DNA of 64,000 nt from Nocardioides faecalis (GCF_018388425.1 NZ_CP074406.1:2852001-2916000), one strand, 5' to 3'. Shown: positions 1 through 8,526, counted from the stretch's first letter. Notes: generated by a model not told the origin, from the letters alone. A program made the numbers and translations.

Positions 1-805
1 TGCCCGCCGGGTCGCGGTAGCCCGCGTCGACCACGTCGACGCGCAGCACGAGGACCGTGTCCGGCTTGAACCGGTCACCCTCGGCCGCGAACGAGTTGGT
101 GTTGACGTACGTGCCGTTCTTGAACTGCCAGTTCGTGGTGTGCCTGCCGAAGTCGGCGGCGATGGTCGTCGCCACCGCCCCCTCGGGCAGGTCCTGCGGC
201 GTGCCCCACGGGAGGTAGTCGGCGGGCCGCTCGTTCTTGCCGTCCTCGGCGGCCTTGCCGACCGCGGCCAGGCTGGTGAACAGGTTGTACGGCGCGTAGC
301 GACCCTGCTTGCGGAAGTAGCCCGGACCGCCCTCGGTGAAGAACTTCACGCCGGCCTCGTCGAGCCGGCCGATGGTCGGGGCCGCGGCGCCGCTCGCGGC
401 GATCACGGCGTCGACCGGGGTGACGATGCCGATGTCGCTGGCGCGCATCGACCGCACCGGGCCGATCTCCTTGGGCAGCCGCGAGTAGTAGAACGCCGCC
501 AGGCGGGTGATGCCGCCCTCGACGAGCTCCTCCACGACCATGTCCGCCTTGCCGAGGCCGACCTGCGGCGCGCTGGACTTGGAGTTGTCGATCTTGGCGA
601 CCACCACCGGGTGGTCCAGCTCGACCTCGGTGTCGGTCTCCTCGCCCGTCAGCGGCCAGGTGGCGGGCACCTCGGGCTCGGGCGCCGACGAGGTCTCTCC
701 CGACGCGGGCTTCTTCTCCTCCTCTCCTCCACCGCAGCCGGTGAGCACCAGGCTCAGCGCGAGGAGGGAGGCGGGCAGGGCAGAGCGGAGGATCGACGTA
801 CGCAC
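1..805 (-). CDS. DUF3048 (YerB-like) lipoprotein, 3' end outside window
   Basis: The protein starts with a lipoprotein signal: Arg-containing n-region, hydrophobic stretch and an L-T-G-C lipobox, followed by a Gly/Glu/Lys-rich linker. The mature part begins with WPLTG, then VVAKIDNS, a 'PQVGL..ADMVVEE' block and 'GPVRSMR', which are typical of the DUF3048/YerB family of surface lipoproteins of unknown function. It runs off the window at base 1, so the C-terminal DUF3048 portion is not seen. GTG at 805 is preceded by a CACACT -10-like element six bases upstream, suggesting a leaderless start. An in-frame ATG at 823 is the alternative. The family has no proven biochemical role. Confidence 0.85.
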   Translation of the reverse strand, partial: MRTSILRSALPASLLALSLVLTGCGGGEEEKKPASGETSSAPEPEVPATWPLTGEETDTEVELDHPVVVAKIDNSKSSAPQVGLGKADMVVEELVEGGITRLAAFYYSRLPKEIGPVRSMRASDIGIVTPVDAVIAASGAAAPTIGRLDEAGVKFFTEGGPGYFRKQGRYAPYNLFTSLAAVGKAAEDGKNERPADYLPWGTPQDLPEGAVATTIAADFGRHTTNWQFKNGTYVNTNSFAAEGDRFKPDTVLVLRVDVVDAGYRDPAG

Positions 806-811
806 GCCGCC

Positions 812-817
812 AGTGTG
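812..817 (-). promoter_or_regulatory. -10 element of the DUF3048 lipoprotein gene
   Basis: CACACT on the minus strand lies six bases before the GTG at 805, the spacing expected for a transcript that begins at the start codon. It is weaker than the TAGNNT elements seen elsewhere in the window. Confidence 0.4.
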
Positions 818-841
818 GACCATGGGGGCCTGATGCGACGA

Positions 842-870
842 AGCCGCTCCCGCGTGTCGCGGGAGCGGCT
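842..870 (-). terminator. Hairpin after the FabG-like gene
   Basis: A perfect 13-bp inverted repeat (arms starting AGCCGCTCCC) encloses a 3-base TGT loop. It lies 25 bases beyond the stop of the FabG-like gene and before the lipoprotein gene. No clear T-run follows, as is common in actinobacterial terminators. Confidence 0.7.
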
Positions 871-894
871 CGTCAGGCACGGCAGGCGCTGCGA

Positions 895-1665
895 TCAGGT
901 GCCCAGCGAGACGCCGCCGTCGACGTAGATCGTCTGGCCGGTGATGTACGACGACTCGTCGGCCGACAGGAACGTGACCGCGGCGGCGATGTCCTCGGGG
1001 TAGCCGATCCGGCGCACCGGGTTGGCCTCGGCGTTGAGCTTGAAGAACTCGTCGGGCTCCATCTTCAGCCGCACCGCGGTGGCCTCGGTCATCTCGGTGA
1101 CGATGAAGCCGGGGGCGACCGCGTTGACGTTGATGCCGAACGGGCCGAGCTCGATGCCGAGGGTGCGGGTGAAGCCCTGGATGCCCATCTTGGCCGCGGA
1201 GTAGTTGGCCTGGCCGCGGTTGCCCAGCGCGGAGACGCTGGAGATGTTCACGATCTTGCCGTAGCGCTGCTCGACGAAGTGCTTCTGAGCGGCCTTGGAC
1301 ATCAAGAACGCGCCCTTGAGGTGCACGCCCATGACAAGGTCCCAGTCCTCCTCGGTCATCTTGAACAGCAGGTTGTCGCGGGTGATGCCGGCGTTGTTCA
1401 CCAGCACGTGGATGCCGCCGAGCTCGCTGACCACGCGCTCGACGGCGGCCTCGACCGAGGCGCCGTCGGACACGTTCGCGCCGACGCCGATCGCCTTCGC
1501 GCCCTCGACCAGCGGCAGCCGGGCGGCGGCCTCGGCGGCGGCGGACTCGTCGAGGTCGACGATCGCCACCGACGCACCCTCCTCGGCGAACCGGGTGGCG
1601 GTGCCGAACCCGATGCCCCGCGCGGAACCGGTGATGACGGCGATACGCCCGTCGAAACGACCCAT
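895..1665 (-). CDS. SDR family oxidoreductase, FabG-like (3-oxoacyl-ACP reductase type)
   Basis: A 256-residue classical short-chain dehydrogenase. It has the N-terminal cofactor motif TGSARGIG (from about residue 12), the NNAG motif, and the catalytic Ser and Tyr/Lys in 'NISS..' and 'YSAAK'. The C-terminal 'GQTIYVDGG' is typical of FabG proteins. It would reduce a 3-oxoacyl thioester or similar ketone with NAD(P)H in the cytoplasm. Whether it serves fatty-acid synthesis or beta-oxidation cannot be told: no other fab gene is adjacent. It stands alone on the minus strand with a hairpin terminator after it. Confidence 0.88.
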   Translation of the reverse strand: MGRFDGRIAVITGSARGIGFGTATRFAEEGASVAIVDLDESAAAEAAARLPLVEGAKAIGVGANVSDGASVEAAVERVVSELGGIHVLVNNAGITRDNLLFKMTEEDWDLVMGVHLKGAFLMSKAAQKHFVEQRYGKIVNISSVSALGNRGQANYSAAKMGIQGFTRTLGIELGPFGINVNAVAPGFIVTEMTEATAVRLKMEPDEFFKLNAEANPVRRIGYPEDIAAAVTFLSADESSYITGQTIYVDGGVSLGT

Positions 1666-1758
1666 GTGTGCTTCCCTCTCACTCGGTGCTGCTCACCCGG
1701 AGCGCCCGGGCGACATCGGGGGCAGCCTACGCGGAGCGCACCCGCCCGGGGCCGGTCC

Positions 1759-2175
1759 TCACACAGCGGGCAGGGCTGCGCGCAGCCGGGCCGCGTGCTC
1801 GGCGGCCTCGCCGTCGCCGTACTTGCGGCGGGGCCAGAAGAAGCCGCGCAGGCCGTCGCCCTTCGTGCGCGGCACCACGTGCAGGTGCAGGTGCGGCACG
1901 GACTGGCTGACGGTGTTGTTGATCGCCACGAAGCTGCCCTGGGCGCCGAGCCCGTCGACGACCGCGGCGGCCAGCCGCTGGGCCGCGACCAGGAACGGCT
2001 CGCGCAGCCCGGCGGGCAGGTCCGGCAGGGTCGCGACGTGGGTGCGGGGCACCAGCAGCACGTGGCCCTTGAAGACCGGGCGGCGGTCCAGGAAGGCCAC
2101 CAGGTCCGGCTCGTCGAGCACCATCTCGGCCGCGGCGTCACCGGCGACGATCGCGCAGAACACGCACTCGGTCAT
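1759..2175 (-). CDS. HIT family hydrolase
   Basis: A 138-residue histidine-triad protein. The N-terminal 'CVFCAIVAGD' and the catalytic triad HLHLHVVPR near residues 105-113 place it in the HIT superfamily of nucleotide hydrolases/transferases, which act on AMP-linked substrates such as AMP-lysine or Ap4A. The length fits HINT/Fhit-like bacterial members. The ATG is six bases after a TAGGGT element, so the mRNA is probably leaderless. No neighbour suggests a specific substrate. Confidence 0.9.
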   Translation of the reverse strand: MTECVFCAIVAGDAAAEMVLDEPDLVAFLDRRPVFKGHVLLVPRTHVATLPDLPAGLREPFLVAAQRLAAAVVDGLGAQGSFVAINNTVSQSVPHLHLHVVPRTKGDGLRGFFWPRRKYGDGEAAEHAARLRAALPAV

Positions 2176-2181
2176 GGGCTC

Positions 2182-2187
2182 ACCCTA
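2182..2187 (-). promoter_or_regulatory. -10 element of the HIT gene (leaderless)
   Basis: TAGGGT on the minus strand, followed by six bases and then the ATG at 2175. The spacing puts transcription start at the first codon. Confidence 0.6.
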
Positions 2188-2264
2188 GGCAGCCGCCCCC
2201 TCCCCCGGGCGCCTCCACCGCAGCGGCCTCGGGCCACAATGGCGCCTTTCGCGAGACAGGGAGC

Positions 2265-3047
2265 ATGAACGCCGTGGCCTACTGGCACCGCACCGCAGCA
2301 CACACCTTCACCCCCACCGAGCACGTCGGCGGCGCCTGGGACCTTCGCACCCAGCACATCGCTCCCGCGCTCGGGGTGCTCGCGCACGAGGTGGAGCGCG
2401 ACCGCGACCGGCGGCGCGGAGCGGACCTGGTGATCAGCCGGCTCTCCTACGACATCCTCGGCACCGTCCCGCTCGCCGCCATCGACGTCGAGGTCGAGGT
2501 CCTGCGTCCCGGCCGCACGATCGAGCTCGTCCAGGCGACCGCACGCAGCGAGGGCCGCGCGGTGGTCGTGCTGCGCGCCTGGCTCACCGAGCCGTACGAC
2601 ACCGCGGCGCTGGCGGGCACCGCGGTCGAGCCGATCCCCGGGCCCGAGCAGACTCCGCCGTGGGACATGGCCGGCCTGTGGCGAGGAGGGTTCATCGCGT
2701 CGATCGAGGCGCGTCGTACCGAGCACGCCCCGGGCCGGGCGAGCGCCTGGTTCCGTACGCCGCACGCCCTGGTCGCCGACGAGGAGGTCAGCCGCTTCGC
2801 TGCGACCGCCGGGATGATCGACGTCAGCAACGGCACCGCGGTGCGGGCCGACCCGGCGAAGGTCGCGTTCCCGAACCTCGACGTGACCGCGCACTTCCAC
2901 CGCCACCCGGTCGGCGAGTGGGTCGGCCTGGACGTCACGGTCACCTTCGGCGCCACCGGCATGGGCCTGACCTCGGCCGTGCTGCACGACGAGCAGGGCC
3001 CGGTCGGCATCGTCGCGCAGACCCTCACGGTGCGCCCACCCGCCTGA
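2265..3047 (+). CDS. Thioesterase family protein (acyl-CoA thioesterase-like)
   Basis: A 260-residue protein resembling the two-hotdog acyl-CoA thioesterase group (TesB-like, 4HBT_3 type). An N-terminal hotdog half carries 'FTPTEHVGGAWD' and 'EVEVLRPGRTIELVQA', and a C-terminal half ends with 'GPVGIVAQTLTVRP', the usual end of this family. It would hydrolyse acyl-CoA in the cytoplasm. An AGGGAG ribosome-binding site lies just before the ATG. It is monocistronic between the divergent HIT gene and a secreted wall protein. The substrate is unknown. Confidence 0.78.
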   Translation: MNAVAYWHRTAAHTFTPTEHVGGAWDLRTQHIAPALGVLAHEVERDRDRRRGADLVISRLSYDILGTVPLAAIDVEVEVLRPGRTIELVQATARSEGRAVVVLRAWLTEPYDTAALAGTAVEPIPGPEQTPPWDMAGLWRGGFIASIEARRTEHAPGRASAWFRTPHALVADEEVSRFAATAGMIDVSNGTAVRADPAKVAFPNLDVTAHFHRHPVGEWVGLDVTVTFGATGMGLTSAVLHDEQGPVGIVAQTLTVRPPA

Positions 3048-3143
3048 CCGAGCCAGGGCCGGGTGGGCGGATGGGGCTGGAGGGAAGGTTGGGGCGGTCC
3101 CTTAACCTGTCGCCACCTCGGACTCTCGGACCCAAGGAGCAAT

Positions 3144-4304
3144 GTGCCGTCGACCTCGTGGCCCCGTCTCGTGCCCCGACTCGCCCTGACCCTCGCCACC
3201 ACCGGTCTCGTCCTCGCCGTCGCGGCGGCCCTGCTGCCGCCTCCGCCGGCCTCGGCGGCGAGGGCCACCGCGCTGAAGCTGAGCAGCACCGCCGCCGACT
3301 TCCGCTCCGGTGAAGAGGTGTTCCTGCGGGTCGAGGCGCGCCGCGGCGGTCGAGCGATCGCCAAGGTCAAGATCCGTGTCCTGTCCCGCACCGGCAACGG
3401 CTCCTGGCGCGAGGTCGCGCGGAAGACGACCGGCTCCGGCGGCACGGTGGTCGTCTCGGACCGGCCCAGCCGCACGACGACCTATCGCGCGGTGACCGTC
3501 GAGCGCAAGGTCGGCTCCCGCAGCATCAAGGTCGCCCGCACCACGCGCGCCCGGACGTTGGCGCAACGCCAGGAGGCCCTGGCGCAGGTGACCGGCCGGG
3601 CGCGCGGCGCGGCCGTCACGACGCGTCGCCTCGGGTCCCAGGTCGTCTACCAGCGGCACGCCCGCGCCGTGGTGGCCCAGGTCGGGAGCTCCACCTGGCT
3701 GGTCCGCGGCCGGATGCTGAAGGCCTACCTCCGCAAGGGCGGCGTCGAGGGCCGCCTGGGCGCGCCCGTGGTCGACATGCGCTGCGGGCTGCTCGAGGGT
3801 GCGTGTGTGCAGCGCTTCCAGAACGGCGCCATCTACCTGAACAACAAGGCCCGCAAGAAGGTGGCGGTCGCCTACGGCCGCACCAAGGCCACCCCGATCC
3901 TCGCCGCGGCGCTGTCCCAGCGCGGCTACCGGGAGCCGACGTACCGGGGCAGCAAGTACGGCAAGTGGGTGGGCAGCAAGCAGCCCTGGTGCGGGATCTT
4001 CCTCGCCTGGGCCAGCCACGCCAGCGGCAGCGGGGACGCGATCCCGCGGGCCAAGAGCTTCCCCGCGATGATCTCCAAGGTCCGGGCCCGCGGCCAGGTC
4101 CGCAGCGCCCCGAAGGTCGGCCGCATCGCCTTCATCGGCAGCACCCCGCACCACGCCGTGCTCATCCTCGCGGTGCGCCAGAACACGATCGTGACCCTGG
4201 AGGGCAACGTCGGCACCCGAGGCGGCGCCGGGCACCCGCGCGGGGTGCGCAAGTTGGTCCGCCCGCTGTCCTCGGTGAAGTTCTACGCCGAGCCCAGGCT
4301 GTGA
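3144..4304 (+). CDS. Secreted CHAP-domain / LGFP-repeat wall protein
   Basis: GTG at 3144 is chosen because AAGGAG precedes it and the protein then begins with a normal signal peptide ending in an A-S-A-type cleavage site (386 residues). After a Lys/Arg-rich Ig-like segment comes an LGFP-type repeat ('LGAPVVDM' to 'GAIYLN'), a module thought to anchor proteins to the actinobacterial envelope. The C-terminal 130 residues look like a CHAP cysteine amidase/peptidase: 'PWCGIFLAWA' supplies the candidate Cys and 'PHHAVLI' the candidate His. The likely role is peptidoglycan cleavage or remodelling outside the cell. The CHAP call rests on motif spacing only. Confidence 0.75.
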   Translation: MPSTSWPRLVPRLALTLATTGLVLAVAAALLPPPPASAARATALKLSSTAADFRSGEEVFLRVEARRGGRAIAKVKIRVLSRTGNGSWREVARKTTGSGGTVVVSDRPSRTTTYRAVTVERKVGSRSIKVARTTRARTLAQRQEALAQVTGRARGAAVTTRRLGSQVVYQRHARAVVAQVGSSTWLVRGRMLKAYLRKGGVEGRLGAPVVDMRCGLLEGACVQRFQNGAIYLNNKARKKVAVAYGRTKATPILAAALSQRGYREPTYRGSKYGKWVGSKQPWCGIFLAWASHASGSGDAIPRAKSFPAMISKVRARGQVRSAPKVGRIAFIGSTPHHAVLILAVRQNTIVTLEGNVGTRGGAGHPRGVRKLVRPLSSVKFYAEPRL

Positions 4305-4358
4305 CCGGCGGTCGCTGACCCGCCGCTGGAGACCTTGGCCGCTCCGTACGGTGGAGGC

Positions 4359-5015
4359 ATGCGTATCGCTGTCGTCGGAGGAAACGGGAACATCGCCCGC
4401 CTGCTGCACCCCCTTCTCGTCGAGGCCGGGCACACCCCGGTGGCGCTGGTGCGCCGCGAGGAGCAGCGGCCCGGCCTGGAGGCGCTCGGCGCCGAGGTCG
4501 CGCTGCTCGACATCGAGGCGTCCGACGAGGACGCCTTCGTCGAGGCGCTGCGCGGTGCGGACGCGGTGGTGTTCAGCGCCGGCGGCGGCCCCGACGGCAA
4601 CGTCGAGCGCAAGCGGACCGTCGACCTGGAGGGGTCGCTGAAGTCGATCGCCGCCGCCGAGCGGCTCGGCATCCGCCGGTTCCTGCAGGTCTCGGCCATC
4701 GACGTCGACTCCCCCGTTCCCGCCGAGGCCGGCGAGGTCTGGGCGGCGTACGTCGCCGCGAAGCGCGACTCCGACGCCGCGCTGCGCGCCAGCGGGCTGG
4801 ACTGGACCATCCTGCGTCCCGGCCGGCTGGTCGACACCGAGGGCACGGGCAGGGTCGCCCTCGGAGACGACGTGCCCCGCGGCGACGTGCCGCGCGCCGA
4901 CGTCGCGGCCGTGCTGGCGGGCGTCCTCGAGCGCCCGGAGACCTACGGCAAGCAGTGGAACCTGGTCGGCGGCGACGTGCCCGTGACCGAGGCCATCACC
5001 CGCGCGGCGGGCTGA
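4359..5015 (+). CDS. NAD(P)-binding protein, atypical SDR (NmrA/YwnB-like)
   Basis: A 218-residue protein beginning with a Rossmann motif (VVGGNGNIA). Later features are 'DAVVFSAGGGP', 'RFLQVSAIDVDS', a 'YVAAKRDSD' segment with the Tyr/Lys pair, and 'DWTILRPGRL', which together define the NAD(P)H-binding atypical SDRs (SDR_a5/NmrA-like). These are often redox sensors or reductases. ATG 4359 is preferred over the upstream TTG because GGTGGAGG precedes it. The same bases could be read as a leaderless start after TACGGT. Its 3' end overlaps the remnant of the TetR pseudogene on the other strand. Confidence 0.82.
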   Translation: MRIAVVGGNGNIARLLHPLLVEAGHTPVALVRREEQRPGLEALGAEVALLDIEASDEDAFVEALRGADAVVFSAGGGPDGNVERKRTVDLEGSLKSIAAAERLGIRRFLQVSAIDVDSPVPAEAGEVWAAYVAAKRDSDAALRASGLDWTILRPGRLVDTEGTGRVALGDDVPRGDVPRADVAAVLAGVLERPETYGKQWNLVGGDVPVTEAITRAAG

Positions 5016-5311
5016 CGCTCCCCTCGCCCGGCTCACCGCGGACCAGCAGGTCGAGCACCGCCTCGATCAACGGGGCGAGCTCGGCCTCGTCAGCTCCTCG
5101 GCAGGTGCGTCCGCGAGCAGCTGGCCGAACGGGGACTCCCGTTGCCCGACCGCCTCGAGGAGCAGCGCCCCTTCGACCCGAAGTACCGGTAGACGAGCGC
5201 CTGGTTCACGCCCGCCTCCGCCGCGATCATCTGGGTGCTCACCCCGTGACTCCCGTGCTCGGCGACCAGGCGCCGTGCGGCGTCGAGGAGGTCGGCGCGG
5301 GTGCGCGGCAC
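4996..5311 (-). pseudogene. Broken TetR-type regulator of the adjacent MFS gene
   Basis: The first ~47 codons from ATG 5311 encode a clean TetR DNA-binding domain ('LLDAARRLVAEHG', 'VSTQMIAAEAGVNQALVYRYFGSKG'-type helix-turn-helix, seen in pieces). At about 5173 the frame breaks in a G-run: restoring one base gives 'ALLLEAVGQRESP', the expected continuation. A second break near 5090 moves to a frame reading 'DEAELAPLIEAVLDLLVRG' and stopping at 4996. Even when repaired, only about 105 residues remain of a family length near 190, so the ligand domain is also truncated. The C-terminal remnant overlaps the end of the 4359-5015 gene. A sequencing slip could explain one break, not the short length. 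Confidence 0.8.
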
Positions 5312-5353
5312 ACGACGTCGATACCGAGATGGTTGCCGCTGTCATCTATTCTG

Positions 5354-5383
5354 CTCAAGTATTTGACTGACTACTTACTTGAG
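5354..5383. promoter_or_regulatory. Inverted-repeat operator upstream of the MFS gene
   Basis: CTCAAGTA and TACTTGAG form a perfect 8-bp inverted repeat separated by 14 bases, lying between the TetR pseudogene and the MFS start codon. The position and symmetry are those of a TetR-family operator controlling both divergent genes. The region is AT-rich compared with its surroundings. Confidence 0.65.
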
Positions 5384-5392
5384 AACGGTTCG

Positions 5393-6847
5393 ATGACACT
5401 CACCTCCGACGTACCGGCGCCCACGGCCCCCACCCCGGGCCGGACCGCCTCGCACCCCACCGCGGTGCTCCTGGTGCTCTCGCTGTCCACCTTCGCCATC
5501 GTCGTGATGCAGAGCATGGTGATGCCGAGCCTGGCGAACATCTCCGCCGCGCTCGACGTCACCACCGTGCAGGGCTCCTGGTTGATCACCGCCAACCTGC
5601 TGGCCGCCGCCGTCTTCACGCCACTGTTCGGCTCGCTCGGCGACGCGCTGGGCCGCAAGCGGATCCTGCTGGTGGTGCTCGCCCTGACCACCCTGGGCTC
5701 GGTCGTCGTCGCCACCGCGGGCGGCCTCGGCGTCGCGCTCGTCGGACGGGTCCTGCAGGGCACGGGCATGGCCGCGATGCCGCTGGCGATCGGCGTGATC
5801 CGCTCGGTCTTCCCCGCCGAGAAGGTGCCCTCCAGCGTGGCGCTCCTCTCCGCGCTCACCGGCGTCGGCGCCGGCGCCGGCCTGCTCTTCTCCGGCCTGC
5901 TGCTCAAGGCCGGCATGAGCGGTCAGGGCATGTTCTGGCTGGCCGCCCTCGTCACCGCCGGCGGCTTCGTCGGAGCCGCGACCCTGATCCACCTCGCCGA
6001 GCACCAGCGCACCGACTTCCACCTCGACGTCGCCGGGCTGCTCACCCTCAGCGGCGGCCTCGTGTGCCTGGTGCTGGGCATCAACCGCGGCCCCGAGTGG
6101 GGCTGGACCTCCGGCTCGGTGCTCGGCCTGTTCGCCGGCTCGGTGGTGCTGCTGGCAGCCTGGCTGTTCAGCGCAGGCAGGGCCAAGCAGCCGCTGGTCG
6201 ACATCACGATGATGCGTCACCCGGTCGTGCTCGTCAGCAACCTGACCGCCTTCATCCTCGGCGCGGGCATGTTCAGCGCCTTCGTGCTGGTCATCCAGTG
6301 GGTCCAGACCCCCGGCGCCGTGGGCTACGGCTTCGGCACCGACGCCCTCGGCGCGGGCCTGACCCTGCTGCCGCTGACCCTGGGCACGCTGGTCGCCGCC
6401 GCCGCGGTCTCCGCGCTGATCAAGCGGGTCGGCCCCAAGTGGCCGCTGGTGCTCGGCGCGGCCGTGGCCACCCTGACCTACGTCTTCATGCTCGTCTGGC
6501 ACACCGAGCACTGGCACTTCTACGTCGCCGCCGGCCTGATGGGCCTGGGGCTGGGCCTGTCCATGGGCGCCATCCCGACGCTGCTCAACAACAGCGTCGC
6601 GCCGGAGCAGACCAGCATCGTCAACGGCGTCAACGCCACGCTGCGCTCCATCGGCGGCTCGATCGGCACCACGGTGGCCAGCGCCATCCTGGCCGCACAC
6701 GCGATGGAGACACTGCCCCTGCCGACCGAGAACGGCTACCTGGTGGCGTTCGCGGTCTCGGGCGGCATCTGCGCGCTGGCCGTGGTGGCGGCCCTGCTGC
6801 TGCCCTACCGGCACCAGCGCACGGCCCCGGAGGGCATCCTGGCCTGA
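5393..6847 (+). CDS. MFS drug-efflux transporter (DHA2-like)
   Basis: A 484-residue membrane protein with about 14 hydrophobic segments. Motif A in loop 2-3 reads 'GSLGDALGRKRIL', and 'LVGRVLQGTGMAAMPL' and 'GVGAGAGLLFSG' resemble the motif B and C regions of proton-driven drug exporters. It would export lipophilic toxic compounds. ATG 5393 is chosen because it follows the operator and gives a short cytoplasmic N-terminus; upstream codons are not hydrophobic. A divergent, now broken, TetR gene probably once repressed it, so expression may be constitutive. A hairpin terminator follows. Confidence 0.88.
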   Translation: MTLTSDVPAPTAPTPGRTASHPTAVLLVLSLSTFAIVVMQSMVMPSLANISAALDVTTVQGSWLITANLLAAAVFTPLFGSLGDALGRKRILLVVLALTTLGSVVVATAGGLGVALVGRVLQGTGMAAMPLAIGVIRSVFPAEKVPSSVALLSALTGVGAGAGLLFSGLLLKAGMSGQGMFWLAALVTAGGFVGAATLIHLAEHQRTDFHLDVAGLLTLSGGLVCLVLGINRGPEWGWTSGSVLGLFAGSVVLLAAWLFSAGRAKQPLVDITMMRHPVVLVSNLTAFILGAGMFSAFVLVIQWVQTPGAVGYGFGTDALGAGLTLLPLTLGTLVAAAAVSALIKRVGPKWPLVLGAAVATLTYVFMLVWHTEHWHFYVAAGLMGLGLGLSMGAIPTLLNNSVAPEQTSIVNGVNATLRSIGGSIGTTVASAILAAHAMETLPLPTENGYLVAFAVSGGICALAVVAALLLPYRHQRTAPEGILA

Positions 6848-6855
6848 CCCCGCCG

Positions 6856-6893
6856 GCCTTGACGGGTCGGGCACGTCCCCGGTCCGTCAAGGC
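6856..6893 (+). terminator. Hairpin after the MFS gene
   Basis: GCCTTGACGG and CCGTCAAGGC form a perfect 10-bp stem with a GC-rich inner loop, starting nine bases after the MFS stop codon. No T-run follows. Confidence 0.7.
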
Positions 6894-6941
6894 TCGCGTG
6901 ATTCGCTGCGGCCGGCGCCCCTCCTCCGTCACGATGCCCGC

Positions 6942-7718
6942 ATGAAGGTCAACGACAGGCGGGTCGTGGTCACCGGGGCGTCGAGCGGCATCGGCGCGGC
7001 CCTCGCGCGCGAGCTCGCCGGGCGAGGTGCGCGCGTGGTGCTGGTGGCGCGCACGCGCAGCGCCTTGGAGGCGCTCGCTGCCGACCTGCCCCACGCCGAG
7101 GTCGTCTGCGGTGACCTCTCCACGTCCGAGGGATGCACCCGGGTCGCCGACGAGGTGCTCGCCGGCGGCGTGCCGGACGTGGTGGTGCACAACGCCGGCG
7201 CGGGACGCTGGCTGGCCGTCGACGAGACCCCCGCCGGCGAGGCCGCCGCGATGATGGCGGTGCCCTACCTGGCGGCGTTCGAGCTCACCCGGGCACTGGC
7301 CCCGGCCATGATCGCGCGCGGCAGCGGACAGCTGGCCTACATGACGTCGGTCTCCGGCTTCCTGCACGTGCCCGGCTCCGCGGGCTACTCCGCGGCGCGG
7401 TGGGCGATGCGCGCCCTGGCCGGCCAGGTCCGTGCCGACCTGCGCGGCACCGGCGTGGGCGTCACCCTGCTCGCACCCGCCGAGGTGGACTCGCCCTACT
7501 TCGAGCACAACCCCGGCACCCAGGAGCGGATCCCCAAGGCCGGCATCCTGCTCGGCGGGCGCAGCTCGACCCCGGTCGTGGCCCGGCTGTGCGCCGACGC
7601 GATCGAGTCGGGGCGTCGTACGGCGATCGTGCCGCGGCAGGCGGCGCTGGTGGTGCGGACCACTCCCCCGGCGGTGCTCACCTGGCTCGCGGGCCGCACC
7701 GGCTGGCGGCGACGCTGA
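6942..7718 (+). CDS. SDR family protein with Arg in place of the catalytic Lys
   Basis: A 258-residue short-chain dehydrogenase with cofactor motif TGASSGIG, 'HNAGAG' and the catalytic-Ser region 'YMTSVSG'. Y149 is followed by S-A-A-R, so the conserved Lys of YxxxK is Arg at 153. In classical SDRs this Lys lowers the Tyr pKa and binds the nicotinamide ribose, so activity may be altered. The C-terminus resembles membrane-associated SDRs (SDR_c type). The context gives no substrate. The start codon sits six bases after CACGAT and may be leaderless. Confidence 0.8.
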   Translation: MKVNDRRVVVTGASSGIGAALARELAGRGARVVLVARTRSALEALAADLPHAEVVCGDLSTSEGCTRVADEVLAGGVPDVVVHNAGAGRWLAVDETPAGEAAAMMAVPYLAAFELTRALAPAMIARGSGQLAYMTSVSGFLHVPGSAGYSAARWAMRALAGQVRADLRGTGVGVTLLAPAEVDSPYFEHNPGTQERIPKAGILLGGRSSTPVVARLCADAIESGRRTAIVPRQAALVVRTTPPAVLTWLAGRTGWRRR

Positions 7719-7740
7719 GCGTCCTCGGCGGTCGCCTGCC

Positions 7741-8520
7741 TCAGCCGTGGGTGAGGCGGCACCGGGCGAGGAACGCCTGGTCGCTGCGGGACTCCAGAAG
7801 CTCGACGAGCACCCCGTCGGCGCTCGTGCCGTAGCAGACCGCGGCGATGCCGCCGCTGGACTCGGTGACCGGGTGGTGCCAGCCGACCCCGTCGGGGCGG
7901 TCCAACGCGGCGCGCAGCTCGGCGATGCCGGCCACGTCGAGGCACAGGTGGTTGACGCCCAGGTCCACCGCGGCCGCCGGTGCCGCGTCGGCGCCGGCGA
8001 CCACCTCGACCCGCACCGGGCCGGGCACGGCCGGGAGCGGGTGCGCGGCGACGTCGGGCACCTGGACCCGCACGCCGACCAGGCCTCTGCCGGCCCCGTC
8101 GGCCGGCACCAGCCGCACCGGGGTGCCGTCCGGGCAGCGCACCCGGTCCGCATCCGCTGACCCGTCCCCTGATTCGTCCGACGTGCCGCCGGCGGCGACG
8201 GCCTGAACCAGGGCCTGGGCGACGTCGTCGACGGCCCAGGTCAGCTCCACGACACCGGGTGCGCCGGCGGGTCGCGGCTGCGGCACGGGGGTGGCGAACG
8301 CGAAGAGCTCGAGGAAGGCGGTCTCGGTGCGCAGCAGCAGCACGTCCGCGGAGGTGTCCGTGGTCGCCAGCGACTCGTCCGCCGGGGCGGTGCCCACCGG
8401 CCAGCTCCAGCCGCCGTGGTCGTGCGCACCGAGGCCGTCGATCCAGAAGGTGCGTGCCCGGTCGAGGTCGGCGACGCTGATGCCGACGTGGTTGAGCGCG
8501 ACGACTCCCGTGTGCTTCAC
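7741..8520 (-). CDS. VOC family (glyoxalase/dioxygenase-fold) protein
   Basis: A 259-residue protein with two paired beta-alpha-beta-beta-beta units. The first opens 'LNHVGISVADLDRARTFW', the classic VOC start with a possible metal-binding His. The second has 'GVNHLCLDVAGIAELRAAL' and ends near 'DGVLVELLE', the usual position of the metal-binding Glu. Members include glyoxalases, epimerases and extradiol dioxygenases; the reaction cannot be assigned. The GTG start lies six bases after TAGGGT, so a leaderless mRNA is likely. Confidence 0.82.
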   Translation of the reverse strand: MKHTGVVALNHVGISVADLDRARTFWIDGLGAHDHGGWSWPVGTAPADESLATTDTSADVLLLRTETAFLELFAFATPVPQPRPAGAPGVVELTWAVDDVAQALVQAVAAGGTSDESGDGSADADRVRCPDGTPVRLVPADGAGRGLVGVRVQVPDVAAHPLPAVPGPVRVEVVAGADAAPAAAVDLGVNHLCLDVAGIAELRAALDRPDGVGWHHPVTESSGGIAAVCYGTSADGVLVELLESRSDQAFLARCRLTHG

Positions 8521-8526
8521 GTGCGC

